Shown piece by piece: positions 8,622 to 17,023 of a stretch of DNA of 64,000 nt. The translations under genes and the position numbers were made by a program. The notes under the pieces were generated by a model. It saw only the letters and a list, made by a program, of their open reading frames with translations. It was not told the origin of the DNA and did not search any database. The stretch is from CALMEC01 sp964531025 (GTDB lineage: Bacteria; Actinomycetota; Thermoleophilia; Miltoncostaeales; Miltoncostaeaceae), in contig CAZHDY010000001.1 of NCBI GenBank assembly GCA_964531025.1, forward strand, positions 1,426,001 to 1,490,000, written 5' to 3'. Positions within the stretch are counted from its first letter, which is position 1; the number at the start of each line of letters is the position of its first letter.

Positions 8622-8629
8622 GCGGCAAG
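8614..8629. promoter_or_regulatory. Probable TetR operator palindrome over the start codon
   Basis: A perfect inverted repeat, cttgcc-N4-ggcaag, covers the GTG start of the TetR gene and runs into its -10 box. Location and symmetry are those expected of an autorepressor site; binding is inferred. Confidence 0.6.
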
Positions 8630-8633
8630 TCTA
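8628..8633 (-). promoter_or_regulatory. -10 box of a leaderless promoter (TAGACT)
   Basis: TAGACT on the minus strand is 6 bases before the GTG at 8621 and overlaps the palindrome at 8614-8629, so repressor and RNA polymerase would compete. Confidence 0.55.
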
Positions 8634-8659
8634 CGCCGCCAGGTCTGACTCCGGTGCGA

Positions 8660-10363
8660 TCACCCGTCCAGCTGCCGGCGCCAGCGGCGGCCGATGAGGC
8701 CCTTCCGCGCCCGGAACAGCACCAGGCTGCCCAACGAGACGACGCAGACGCCGACCAGCACGAGCAGAACCGGCCCGAGGAACCCGCGTGCACCGCTCAT
8801 CGACGTCTGGAGCAGATACCAGAGGGTGAACCAGACGTTCCGGTCGATGGCCTGCGACACGGCCATGATCACCGCGATCGGCGCAGCGAGCGCGACCCCT
8901 GCCAGCGCGACCAGCTGCCAGCGCCGGGGCACCACCGTCGCCGCCAGGGCGGCATGGGCCGCCGGAAGAATGAGGACGAGGGTGTACGGCGACTTCCACC
9001 ACGCCAGAAGGATGAGCACCGACAGCCACAGGAGCGCGGCTGACGCCTCGGCGGGCGGATTGGCGCCGGTCGCGTGGATGCGACCCCGGATCGCGACGGC
9101 GACCGCGGCCGCGGTGAGGACGACGAGGAGGAGGGCCAGCCCGTCGCCGCGGGTGAATGCCATGTCGGCGGGAAGGGGCGGGCGCCCCACGGAGGGAGCG
9201 GCGAGCACCCCGGTGAGGGTGAGGACATGCCCCAGGAAGAGTGCTGCCAACGGGGGTACGCACCTCCAGCCCACGGCGCGAAGCCCCGTGGACACCCGGA
9301 CGCGCGCGCGACGGATCCGCGCCGCGGCGTCCAGCGCCATCACGAAGAGGGGAAGTGCCAGGAGAAGGAGCGCGAGACGCGCGACCGACGGCCGCAGGAT
9401 GCGACCGGCATAGGCGAAGGACGCATCCGGCGTGCGTGCTCGCTCGCGGACGTCGAGCCGGCCGACCAGGTGGAGGGCGGCGTTGCCGACCAGCCGGAGG
9501 CGCTCCGAGGACGCCGGGGGCTTCATGCCGGCCGGAAGCGGTCCCTCCCGGCGCGCCGACAGCGTCACCGCGGGCACGCGCATGTCGATCGCCGCACGCT
9601 GGGCGCCACGCGTCTCGGGGACCGCCATCGCGATGAGCTGCGAGGTGAGCGACGCGGTCTCGGTGGGCACGCCGCCGGCGTCGCGCACGGACTGCTCCGC
9701 CGCCTGCCGGAGCCCGAGGGCCTGTCGGTGCGCCCCACCGGACCAGATGTGCACCTCGTTTCCGTCGTCGCCGCCGACGGCGTCCAGGACGACCATGCCG
9801 GCGATGCGGCTGGTGTCGACCGAGTTGAGGTACCAGCGGAGGCCGGCGTTGCCGAGGGTGTCGCCGTCGACCGACAGGAAGATGATCGTGTGGTGGTACT
9901 GGGACTGTGCGGCCACACGTGCGAGCTCGAGCAGCACGGCGGACGCGTTGGCGTTGCCGGCCACCTGCCGGGGCGAGTCGCGCGGGGCGACGACGACGAT
10001 GTTACGGGCCGACTGCGTGGGTGCACTCGGGCCCACCGTGTACATGACGTTGGTGATGGGAACCTGGTCGCCCTGCACGCGCACACGTGCCTGCTGCTGC
10101 GCGACGAGGCGATGCCCGGCGGGAAGCTCGGCCATCTGATCGCGCATCCATCGCGATCCGGCCTCGGCGGATTCGGTGCCCGGGACCCGGAGCGGTGCGG
10201 TGGCCGTCAGGTCCTCGGCGTAGGCGCGCGCGCCCTGCCCGTCGAAGACGCCGGGGGACTCGGGAGCCATGAGCTCGTCCTGCGGTTGCAGCGTCAGGAA
10301 CGCGACCAGAAGGGCGATCGTCGCGACGAACCAGGCTTGGAAATAGAGGCGGCCGTTGAGCAT
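8660..10363 (-). CDS. M28-fold membrane protein with lost metal ligands (GAA1-like layout)
   Basis: A 567-residue protein: an N-terminal membrane segment (about 10-26), an extracytoplasmic M28 aminopeptidase-like domain (about 45-300), then about seven membrane segments. The fold is recognisable from GTESAEAGS near 62, NANASAVLLELARV (137-150) and VDGDTLGNAG (165-174). However, the zinc-binding HxD is PRD (127-129), the bridging Asp of the usual DNASG is Ala138, and the catalytic Glu pair is Asp168-Thr169. It is therefore probably not a peptidase. The soluble-plus-polytopic layout resembles eukaryotic GAA1. It diverges from otsA. Its substrate and partners are unknown. Confidence 0.75.
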   Translation of the reverse strand: MLNGRLYFQAWFVATIALLVAFLTLQPQDELMAPESPGVFDGQGARAYAEDLTATAPLRVPGTESAEAGSRWMRDQMAELPAGHRLVAQQQARVRVQGDQVPITNVMYTVGPSAPTQSARNIVVVAPRDSPRQVAGNANASAVLLELARVAAQSQYHHTIIFLSVDGDTLGNAGLRWYLNSVDTSRIAGMVVLDAVGGDDGNEVHIWSGGAHRQALGLRQAAEQSVRDAGGVPTETASLTSQLIAMAVPETRGAQRAAIDMRVPAVTLSARREGPLPAGMKPPASSERLRLVGNAALHLVGRLDVRERARTPDASFAYAGRILRPSVARLALLLLALPLFVMALDAAARIRRARVRVSTGLRAVGWRCVPPLAALFLGHVLTLTGVLAAPSVGRPPLPADMAFTRGDGLALLLVVLTAAAVAVAIRGRIHATGANPPAEASAALLWLSVLILLAWWKSPYTLVLILPAAHAALAATVVPRRWQLVALAGVALAAPIAVIMAVSQAIDRNVWFTLWYLLQTSMSGARGFLGPVLLVLVGVCVVSLGSLVLFRARKGLIGRRWRRQLDG

Positions 10364-10460
10364 GCGGGATGGGTCGCACCGACGGTGCGGTCACCTTTCG
10401 TATCACACCGCCTCGGTGGCGGCGCGCACACCGTCCCGATGACGGCACGCGGGAACCGGT

Positions 10461-11948
10461 ATGAATAGGCCTGTGGAGAGCGATCTCATCCTCGTCTCCA
10501 ACCGCGGCCCCATCACGTGGCGGCGGCCGGACGACGAACGAACGTTCGAGCACGGCGGCGGCGGCCTCGCGTCGGCGCTCACCGGCCTCGTCGACCACAC
10601 GCGCGCCCTGTGGATCTCGGCGGCACTGAGCGAGGAGGACGTCCGGGTCGCCGACGAGGCCGACGGTGGATCGTTCGCGATCCCCGACATCGGCCTGGAC
10701 ACCCGCGGGCGATTCGTGGTCATGGACCCCGAGACCTACCACCGCTACTACAACATCGTGGCGAACCCGATCCTCTGGTTCACCCAGCACTACCTCTGGG
10801 ATCTGTCGAACGCCCCGGACATCCGGCAGAGCGAGCTCGACGCGTGGGACGAGGGGTACGTGGCGGCCAACCGGCTCTTCGCCGAGGCCGTGATCGACGA
10901 GGTCGCGGACCGACCGGACTGCCTGGTCATGCTCCACGACTACCACCTGTACCTGGCGCCCCCGGTGATCCGGGGAGCGTGCCCCGACGCGTTCCTGCAC
11001 TTCTTCGTCCACATCCCGTGGCCGCAGCCGGATGCCTGGCGCGTGCTTCCGCCGCACATCCGCGAGTCCATCCTGCGGGGCCTGTTGGCCAACGACATCG
11101 TCGCCTTCCACACCGACCGCTACGCACACAACTTCCTCCGCTCGGTACAGGAACTACTGGACGTCCCGGTCGACGAGAAGCGCCAGCTGATCCGGTGGGA
11201 CGGGCGTGAGATCTGGGTGCGGTCGTATCCCATCTCGATCAACGCGAACCGGTTCCGCGAGCTGGCCAACACCCCCGACGTCGCCGCGGAAGAGGAGCTG
11301 CTCCTGCGTCGCCGTCGCGAGTTCCTGGTCTGCCGGATCGACCGGGCCGACCTCTCCAAGAACGTCCTTCGCGGATTCAAGGCGTTCGACCGCTTCCTGG
11401 ACCTGCATCCGGAGTTCGCGGAGCGCATCACGTTCGTCGCCATGCTCCAACCCACCCGTGAGGATGTCGACGAGTACGTCGAGTACAAGCAGCACATCCG
11501 GTCGCTCGTGAGTCACATCAACACGAAGCACGGCAACACCGACTGGATGCCCATCTCGCTGCGGTTCGAGAGCAACATGGCCCGTGCCTGCGCCATCTAC
11601 AAGCAGTACGATGTGATCATGGTGAACGCGGTGTTCGACGGGATGAACCTCGTGGCGAAGGAGGCCCCCAGCGTCAACGAACGCGACGGCGTGGTGATCC
11701 TCTCGGAGAACACCGGTGCCCACGAGGAACTCGGTTCGTTCTGCCTCACCGTGAACCCGTTCGACATCGAGGCCCAGGCGAACGCCCTCTTCGAGGCGCT
11801 GACCATGGAGCCCGAGACGCGCCGCAGCCGCGCCGAGCACATCCGGCAGGTCGTCAACGAGAACGACGTGTCCAAGTGGCTCGATGCCCAGCGCACGGAC
11901 ATCGACCGCAAGATCCAGGCGACCGGACGCGACGACACGGCGTACTGA
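10461..11948 (+). CDS. otsA: Alpha,alpha-trehalose-phosphate synthase (UDP-forming), GT20
   Basis: A 495-residue cytosolic enzyme making trehalose 6-phosphate from UDP-glucose (or GDP-glucose) and glucose 6-phosphate. Family landmarks are SNRGPI (13-18), GGGGL (32-36), HDYHLYL (159-165), HIPWP, DRADLSKN (294-301), MLQPTREDVDEY, and the C-terminal YDVIMVNAVFDGMNLVAKE with ENTGAHEEL. No phosphatase (OtsB) domain or gene is nearby, so dephosphorylation must come from elsewhere. The ATG at 10461 has a weak Shine-Dalgarno; a GTG at 10473, 6-7 bases after a TATGAAT stretch, is an alternative leaderless start removing four residues. Confidence 0.93.
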   Translation: MNRPVESDLILVSNRGPITWRRPDDERTFEHGGGGLASALTGLVDHTRALWISAALSEEDVRVADEADGGSFAIPDIGLDTRGRFVVMDPETYHRYYNIVANPILWFTQHYLWDLSNAPDIRQSELDAWDEGYVAANRLFAEAVIDEVADRPDCLVMLHDYHLYLAPPVIRGACPDAFLHFFVHIPWPQPDAWRVLPPHIRESILRGLLANDIVAFHTDRYAHNFLRSVQELLDVPVDEKRQLIRWDGREIWVRSYPISINANRFRELANTPDVAAEEELLLRRRREFLVCRIDRADLSKNVLRGFKAFDRFLDLHPEFAERITFVAMLQPTREDVDEYVEYKQHIRSLVSHINTKHGNTDWMPISLRFESNMARACAIYKQYDVIMVNAVFDGMNLVAKEAPSVNERDGVVILSENTGAHEELGSFCLTVNPFDIEAQANALFEALTMEPETRRSRAEHIRQVVNENDVSKWLDAQRTDIDRKIQATGRDDTAY

Positions 11949-11979
11949 CGGACCGTTCACGACCGCTGCGGGAGAACGC

Positions 11980-12014
11980 CCCCGGACCGCGCCACACGAC
12001 GCCTCGGTCCGGGG
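11980..12014 (+). terminator. Hairpin after otsA
   Basis: A perfect 10-base-pair stem (ccccggaccg / cggtccgggg) with a 15-base loop begins about 30 bases after the otsA stop. It has no T-run, so it is either a non-canonical terminator or an RNA-stabilising hairpin. Confidence 0.45.
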
Positions 12015-12102
12015 TCGATCCGGAGGCGATGCCCCGGAACATGATTCCCGGCAGCAGCGGGACTCTTTGCCCGAACCTAACGATCCCCGCGTCGGTTCGC
12101 TC

Positions 12103-12108
12103 TACACT
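12103..12108 (+). promoter_or_regulatory. -10 box upstream of the lipoprotein gene (TACACT)
   Basis: TACACT fits TANNNT and would give a 5' leader of about 40 bases. The leader contains AAGGAG just before the TTG start at 12155. No -35 consensus is evident at the usual distance. Confidence 0.45.
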
Positions 12109-12154
12109 GGGCCGCATTCCAGGTACACGCTCATCTTCATGAAGGAGAACCGTC

Positions 12155-13117
12155 TTGCGCCGACGCACCGCGCTTTTCGTCGCTCCCATCGCCGCGATTG
12201 CTCTGATCGGAGCGGGCTGCGGCGGCGGCGACTCCACAACCGGCACGACCGGTAACCAGACGACCGACGTCTCAACCGGATCGAGCGGCGGCGACGCCGT
12301 CTCCATCCTCAACGGCATCAAGATCCCCGACACGCAGGACGCGCCCACCAAGGTGGTCTTCAAGGTCAACGCGGATCTGAAGGGAAAGATCTCCGACCCG
12401 CAGGCCGCCGCGTTCCTCGGTGACGGACCCATCAGCATCGAGCTCTCCGGTCCCACGGACCCCTCCAAGAAGTCCGCCGACGTGGCGTTCGACCTGAAGG
12501 CCGGCAAGCTGAACTTCAAGGGCAACGTGCGTGTCATCGACGGCACGAAGGCCTTCCTCCAGCTCAACGACAAGTGGTACGAGCTCCCTGCCGACAGCAT
12601 CAACCAGACGACCGGCACCGAGAACGCCGACCTCAGCAAGATCACCGAGGCACTCAAGTCCGTCGACGCGGCCGACCTCCTGAAGAACCCGGAGGTCAAG
12701 GGCAGCGAGAACATCGAGGGCTCCGACACGCACCACATCGCGGGTGACGTCGACACCGCCGGCCTCGTGAAGGCCGCCGCCGAGATCGCCAAGTCGCAGG
12801 GCGACGGTCCGAGCGCCTCCGAGATCGCCGAGGCCGAGACCAAGCTCGCCGAGTACGTCAAGAACGCGAAGGTGGACGTCTGGGTCGGCAAGGACGACCA
12901 GATGGTCAAGCGGATCCAGATCCGCGGTGACTTCGTGACCGACGCGGACATGAAGTCCCAGAGCGGCCTCGACGGTGCGGCCATCGACCTCACGGTCCAG
13001 GCCACCCCGACCGACTCGCCGAACGTGGAGGTCCCCTCAGGCGCCCTGACGCAGCAGCAACTCCAGCAGGACCTGACCGGCATCCTCCTGCAGGCCATGG
13101 GTGGCGCCACCCCGTAG
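12155..13117 (+). CDS. LppX/LprAFG-type lipoprotein
   Basis: A 320-residue lipoprotein. The TTG start is supported by AAGGAG 5-10 bases upstream and by the signal peptide that follows: RRR at 2-4, a hydrophobic core and lipobox GAGC with the acylated Cys22. A Gly/Ser/Thr-rich linker (23-45) leads into a beta-rich domain with the LppX_LprAFG pattern (for example FKVNADLKGKI near 64). In mycobacteria such proteins carry lipids or lipoglycans between membrane and wall; transport here is inferred. It stands alone, with its own promoter and a strong terminator after it. Confidence 0.85.
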   Translation: MRRRTALFVAPIAAIALIGAGCGGGDSTTGTTGNQTTDVSTGSSGGDAVSILNGIKIPDTQDAPTKVVFKVNADLKGKISDPQAAAFLGDGPISIELSGPTDPSKKSADVAFDLKAGKLNFKGNVRVIDGTKAFLQLNDKWYELPADSINQTTGTENADLSKITEALKSVDAADLLKNPEVKGSENIEGSDTHHIAGDVDTAGLVKAAAEIAKSQGDGPSASEIAEAETKLAEYVKNAKVDVWVGKDDQMVKRIQIRGDFVTDADMKSQSGLDGAAIDLTVQATPTDSPNVEVPSGALTQQQLQQDLTGILLQAMGGATP

Positions 13118-13147
13118 GGATCGCTTCGCGATACCTCCAGCTGTACC

Positions 13148-13175
13148 CGTCGGGGCCGCGTGAGCGGCCCCGACG
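13148..13175 (+). terminator. Intrinsic terminator of the lipoprotein gene
   Basis: A perfect 12-base-pair stem (cgtcggggccgc / gcggccccgacg) with a GTGA loop starts 30 bases after the lipoprotein stop and is followed by ccattt. It is the clearest terminator in the window. Confidence 0.8.
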
Positions 13176-13227
13176 CCATTTGGGGGGTGGTAGAAGGGCC
13201 TCGTGCTGACATGCTGCGTGTGCGCGT

Positions 13228-13925
13228 GAGGAAGCACGCGCACCTGCTGTTGGTCCTATGGGGCGCAGCCCTGGGACTGGCGACGACGATCCTCCCGCCC
13301 GCCCCGGCCAGCCGCCAGTCCCCGGGCTTCGCGCGGGGCCTCTCATTTGGCCGGGGGAGCTTGGGTGGTTGGGTGCGGGCACACGCGTCTTGCCGTTGAT
13401 CCTTGATCACGCATTCAGGGACCGACGGTTGGCCCGTGTACGGCAGGACCGACTGTGCCCGCATCCAACGGCCTGCGATGGATCGTCACGTGAGGCCCGA
13501 CGCAGGAGGGACTGGCGGTTGGCCGGGGCGGGCGGGGGATGCCCTTCCGCCAGTCCCAGGACGCGCCTGTAGGACCGACGGTTGGCCCATGTACGGCAGG
13601 ACCAACCCTGCCCGCACCCAACCACCGGCGAAAGACCATCACGAGAGGCCCGACGCAGGAGGGACTGGCGGTTGGCCGGGGCGGGTGGGTGGATGCCCCT
13701 CCGCCAGTCCCTGAAATGCGCAACCAGGGACCAACGCCTTGCCCGTGTACGGCAGGACCGACGATGCCGCATCCAACAGCCCGCGAACGATCGCCACGAG
13801 AGGCCCGACGCAGGAGGGACTGACGGTTGGCCGGGGTGGGCGGGGGGATAATCCGCCCGGGAGGATGCCCTTCCGCCAGTCCCCGAACCCACAACCAAGG
13901 ACCAACGGCAGGAGACGCGCAATAC
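13228..13925. repeat. Mosaic palindromic intergenic repeat, block B (three tandem units)
   Basis: The largest block of the family, filling nearly all of the 827-base gap. After the end module (about 13238-13272) come hairpins at about 13273-13321, 13508-13557, 13661-13710 and 13816-13882. The last three are spaced 153 and 155 bases apart, so the unit is about 154 bp: a palindrome of about 50 bp plus a linker of about 105 bp. The right end (accaacggcaggagacgcgc, about 13901-13920) is the inverted form of the left end. Open frames across it are artefacts. Confidence 0.88.
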
Positions 13926-13944
13926 CCGCTCCACACCACGATCG

Positions 13945-15141
13945 ATGGCCTCCGTGGGATGCCTCGGCTACCCTGCCGCGGACCCTCCCGCCACCCATCC
14001 GTGGAGTGACCCAATCCGAGTCCCCGTCACCCTGAGCGCCCTTCTCCTCGCCGCGACCACCGCCACGGCATCCGCAGCCACACCGGCCAACGAACGCCGC
14101 ATCAACGGCTGGCAGCCCATGGCCATCGCCCTCGGCGGCGACCACGTCGTCTACGCGCGATCGAGCGCGAACACGATCCGCATCGGCGCGCCGTACACGG
14201 TGTTCCGCACGGACACGTTCCGCATCCGCCTCGCGGGGAACCTGCTCGCGTCACGCCCCATCCCGGGCGTCATCCTGCGAACCAGCGCCGGACCGACCAC
14301 CGGGGGCCTGCTCGCGGCGAACAGCGGCGGCCAGCACGTCCTGGCGGCGACGGGCCGCAACTTCCGGCCCATGGTCACCTGGTGCTGCACCGACAACGAT
14401 CACGACACCCCGGTGCAGACCGACGGTCGCCGCACCGCGCCGGTCACCCTCGCCGTCGGACTCGACGGCATGGCCGTGAACCTGCTGATGCGCAACGACG
14501 CAGGAGAGATGCGCCTGGTCCGGCAGGACGTGCTGACCGACTCCACCAACCCGCTCGGACAGCGCTCGGAGACCACGGTGGACGTGGTGCCCGCGTCGGT
14601 GTCGCAGGTCGCGATCACGCGCAAAACGGTCGTGTGGGTCGACGCGCGTGACCGCAACATCCACGTGGCGACGGTCGCCGGGGACGGAACGCTTGAGGAG
14701 CGGGCGACGATCCCGCCTCCCGGTCCGGGACCGATCGTGCGCCTGGCCGCATCCGAGAGCGCCGTGGCCGTCGTGGTCCGCGACGTGGCACCGGGACGGT
14801 TCCAGGTGATCCGATTCGACACGCCGACATGGCAGCCGGTCACCGTCTGGAGCGGAGACGTCGCACCACCGATCGCGCTGGGTGACCGGACGCTCGCGAT
14901 CGCCGCGGGGCGCTCGCTGCTGCAGAGCACCCCGGGTAGGCCTCCTCTGCGACGCGCGGTCCTGCGCAGCAGCGCGTTCGGCCTGGCGAGCGACGGCAAA
15001 CGGATCGGCGTCATCGAGCGCATCGCCGTCCCGCAGAAGCCCGCCCGCGGGAAGAAACGCCCGCCCCTCCGGCAGACCGCGATCCGGATCGTGAACGTCG
15101 TCGATCCGCCCGCCCCGATCACCCCGGAGCCCGTGCAGTGA
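13945..15141 (+). CDS. Exported protein, probable beta-propeller-like, unknown function
   Basis: About 398 residues from the ATG at 13945, but the start is unresolved. A signal peptide-like stretch (PVTLSALLLAATTATASAA) begins only at about residue 27, and a TACCCT box at 13969-13974 lies inside the N-terminal extension. No ATG, GTG or TTG occurs in frame between that box and the signal peptide. The mature part consists of repeated beta-rich segments such as GGDHVVYARSS and VAITRKTVVWVDARDR, suggesting a secreted propeller. The C-terminus is Lys/Arg/Pro-rich. It overlaps the next gene by GTGA, opening the polysaccharide locus. Confidence 0.65.
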   Translation: MASVGCLGYPAADPPATHPWSDPIRVPVTLSALLLAATTATASAATPANERRINGWQPMAIALGGDHVVYARSSANTIRIGAPYTVFRTDTFRIRLAGNLLASRPIPGVILRTSAGPTTGGLLAANSGGQHVLAATGRNFRPMVTWCCTDNDHDTPVQTDGRRTAPVTLAVGLDGMAVNLLMRNDAGEMRLVRQDVLTDSTNPLGQRSETTVDVVPASVSQVAITRKTVVWVDARDRNIHVATVAGDGTLEERATIPPPGPGPIVRLAASESAVAVVVRDVAPGRFQVIRFDTPTWQPVTVWSGDVAPPIALGDRTLAIAAGRSLLQSTPGRPPLRRAVLRSSAFGLASDGKRIGVIERIAVPQKPARGKKRPPLRQTAIRIVNVVDPPAPITPEPVQ

Positions 15142-16277
15142 AGCGAACCGTCATCACCCTCGTCACGGCCCTGATCGCCGCGGCCCCCGCGGTCTCCGCA
15201 CCCGTCATCGCGGTGCAGGACGACCAGATCTCGAACAGCCCGGATCCGACGGTCATCGAGCAGCGCCTCACGCGCCTGTCGCAGACCAACGCACGCTGGA
15301 CCCGCCTCGACATCGACTGGAGCAAGGTCGCCGCGACACGACCACGCGACCCCCGGAACCCCGCCGACCCGGCGTACGACTGGAGCATGTACGACCGGAT
15401 CGTCCTCGGGCTGCACCGCCGCGGCACCAACACGATGGTCACGCTGCTCGGCACCCCCGCATGGGCCACCCCGTCGGGTAGGTGGAACGCCGCGCCGCCG
15501 CCCGGCCCCGGATCGGACTTCGCCGCCGCGGTCGCCCGCCGCTACAGCGGCACGTACCCCGACCCGAACGGCACGGGGACCCTGCCGGCCATCCGCAGCC
15601 TTAGCCCGCGCAACGAGCCCAACATCGACCTGATGACCACGCCCCAGTGCCGCAGGGTCGGCAGCCGCTGGGTCCCGGTCTCCCCCCAGAACTACGCACG
15701 GCTGCTGAAGGCCACGTACCCGAAGGTGAAGGCCGTGGCGCCGCGCATCGTCGTGGTGGCCGGCGAAACGGCGGCCGCCGACAACGCGGGGTGCAAGAGC
15801 GCGAGCACGACCATCGGCACCCACTCGTTCTTCCGGCAGCTCATACGGGCACTGGGCCCGGGCCCTCTGCCGTTCGACGCATGGGCGCAGCACATGCACT
15901 CGGTGGGCCCTCCCGCACGAGCGGCGTTCTTCCCCTCGTGGACCACCCTGAATACACTGACGCGTGAGCTTGACGCGTTGCGGCCGGGCAGGAGGATGCC
16001 CGTCATCATCAGCGAAACCAGCTACGCCACCAGTTACAGCCCGTACCATCGGTACTTTGTGACGGAGGCGCAGCAGGCCGCCTGGATGCAGCGCGCGTTC
16101 CAGCTCGCGAAGAGGAATCCGAACGTGGTGGCAGTGGTGTACTTCAATCTTCAGGATCACCGAGACTGGCCGGCCGGGCTGTACCGCTCGGACTGGACCG
16201 CGAAACCCGCGCTCGCCGCGTTCCGCCGGTGGGCACGTCAGACCCCCCTCCCACAGAAATGGGCCCCCATCCCGTGA
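15138..16277 (+). CDS. Exported clan A glycoside hydrolase (GH39/GH5-like)
   Basis: A 379-residue protein with a signal peptide (MKRTVITLVTALIAAAPAVSA) and a TIM-barrel glycosidase domain. The clan A pattern is visible: WTRLDIDWSKV near 55, PRNEPN with the presumed acid/base Glu160, and ISETSY with the presumed nucleophile Glu293. An aromatic-rich C-terminus (YFNLQDHRDW) follows. It probably trims or degrades a glycan outside the membrane, plausibly the polymer made by this locus. The GTG start overlaps the previous stop by GTGA. The exact GH family cannot be fixed by eye. Confidence 0.8.
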   Translation: MKRTVITLVTALIAAAPAVSAPVIAVQDDQISNSPDPTVIEQRLTRLSQTNARWTRLDIDWSKVAATRPRDPRNPADPAYDWSMYDRIVLGLHRRGTNTMVTLLGTPAWATPSGRWNAAPPPGPGSDFAAAVARRYSGTYPDPNGTGTLPAIRSLSPRNEPNIDLMTTPQCRRVGSRWVPVSPQNYARLLKATYPKVKAVAPRIVVVAGETAAADNAGCKSASTTIGTHSFFRQLIRALGPGPLPFDAWAQHMHSVGPPARAAFFPSWTTLNTLTRELDALRPGRRMPVIISETSYATSYSPYHRYFVTEAQQAAWMQRAFQLAKRNPNVVAVVYFNLQDHRDWPAGLYRSDWTAKPALAAFRRWARQTPLPQKWAPIP

Positions 16278-17023
16278 GCGACCGCCTCTCCAACGTCCAG
16301 GAGTACTACGACAACCTCGCTCCCCGCCTCTTCGAGGTGGAGGAGCGCAACTGGCACCTGCAGAGCCGGATGGCTCTCGTCCTGGAGACCGTCGACCGCT
16401 TCGCCCCGCGAGAGGCCCGCGTCCTGGACATCGGCTGCGGAACGGGATTCCTTCTGGAACAGTTCGCCAAGGGTGGCTACTCGGGCGTCGGGGTGGACCT
16501 CTCACCGGAGTCGGTGGAGATCGCCCAGAACCGGCTCGCCGAGCTCGGCGCCGCCGACCGCCTGCGGGCGGAGGTGGGAAGCGCCTACGAGCCGCCGGAG
16601 GGGCCGTTCGACCTCGTGACGATCACGGATGTCCTCGAGCACCTCGAAGATCCGCGTGCCTGCCTGGCCGCGGCGCGCGAACGCCTGGCACCGGGCGGGG
16701 TGATCGTGGTGTCCACGCCCAACCGCCGCAGCCTCCACGGCGCGCGCCGCTGGCTGAAGGAGCACGGCGTACCGGGCATCAAGCTGAGCCTGGCCCCGAT
16801 CGACAACTGGCAGACGTGGGGTGACCTCGACGCACACGCTCGCGCCGCCGGGCTCGTGACGGTCAGCCGCCGCGGCATCTTCTTCCGCCCGGGCGGGAAG
16901 ATCGGATCGCAGATCGGCCGCATCTACCGCCTGAACGCGGCCCGCAACGCCGAGCTGCGCCTGTCCCACACACCCGTCGGCCGATTCGGCTTCTACATCT
17001 GCCTCGCCTTCCGACCCCGCTGA
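16274..17023 (+). CDS. SAM-dependent methyltransferase (UbiG-like class I)
   Basis: A 249-residue cytosolic protein. The class I Rossmann motif VLDIGCGTGFLLE (about 46-58), an acidic motif II (GVGVDLSPES near 69) and TDVLEHLEDP near 118 are typical of UbiG/COQ3-like methyltransferases. LAPGGVIVVSTPNR follows near 140. Within a polysaccharide cluster it may methylate a sugar or lipid-linked intermediate, but the substrate is unknown. The GTG start overlaps the hydrolase stop as GTGA. Its own stop is overlapped by the CTG of the next gene. Confidence 0.9.
   Translation: MSDRLSNVQEYYDNLAPRLFEVEERNWHLQSRMALVLETVDRFAPREARVLDIGCGTGFLLEQFAKGGYSGVGVDLSPESVEIAQNRLAELGAADRLRAEVGSAYEPPEGPFDLVTITDVLEHLEDPRACLAAARERLAPGGVIVVSTPNRRSLHGARRWLKEHGVPGIKLSLAPIDNWQTWGDLDAHARAAGLVTVSRRGIFFRPGGKIGSQIGRIYRLNAARNAELRLSHTPVGRFGFYICLAFRPR

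Noticed and set aside
13500..13900. CRISPR array
   Set aside because: Units of about 154 bp with conserved linkers and palindromes lack short repeats with unique spacers, and no cas genes are present.
13945..14020. ATC at 14014 (seven bases after GGAG) or CTG at 14032 as start of the first polysaccharide gene
   Set aside because: Spacing at ATC is attractive, but ATC starts are extremely rare and CTG here leaves an uncharged signal peptide. I kept the ATG and flagged the uncertainty.
14400..16505. 701-codon minus-strand frame across three plus-strand genes
   Set aside because: Antisense shadow; the plus-strand genes have signal peptides, catalytic motifs and coupled starts.
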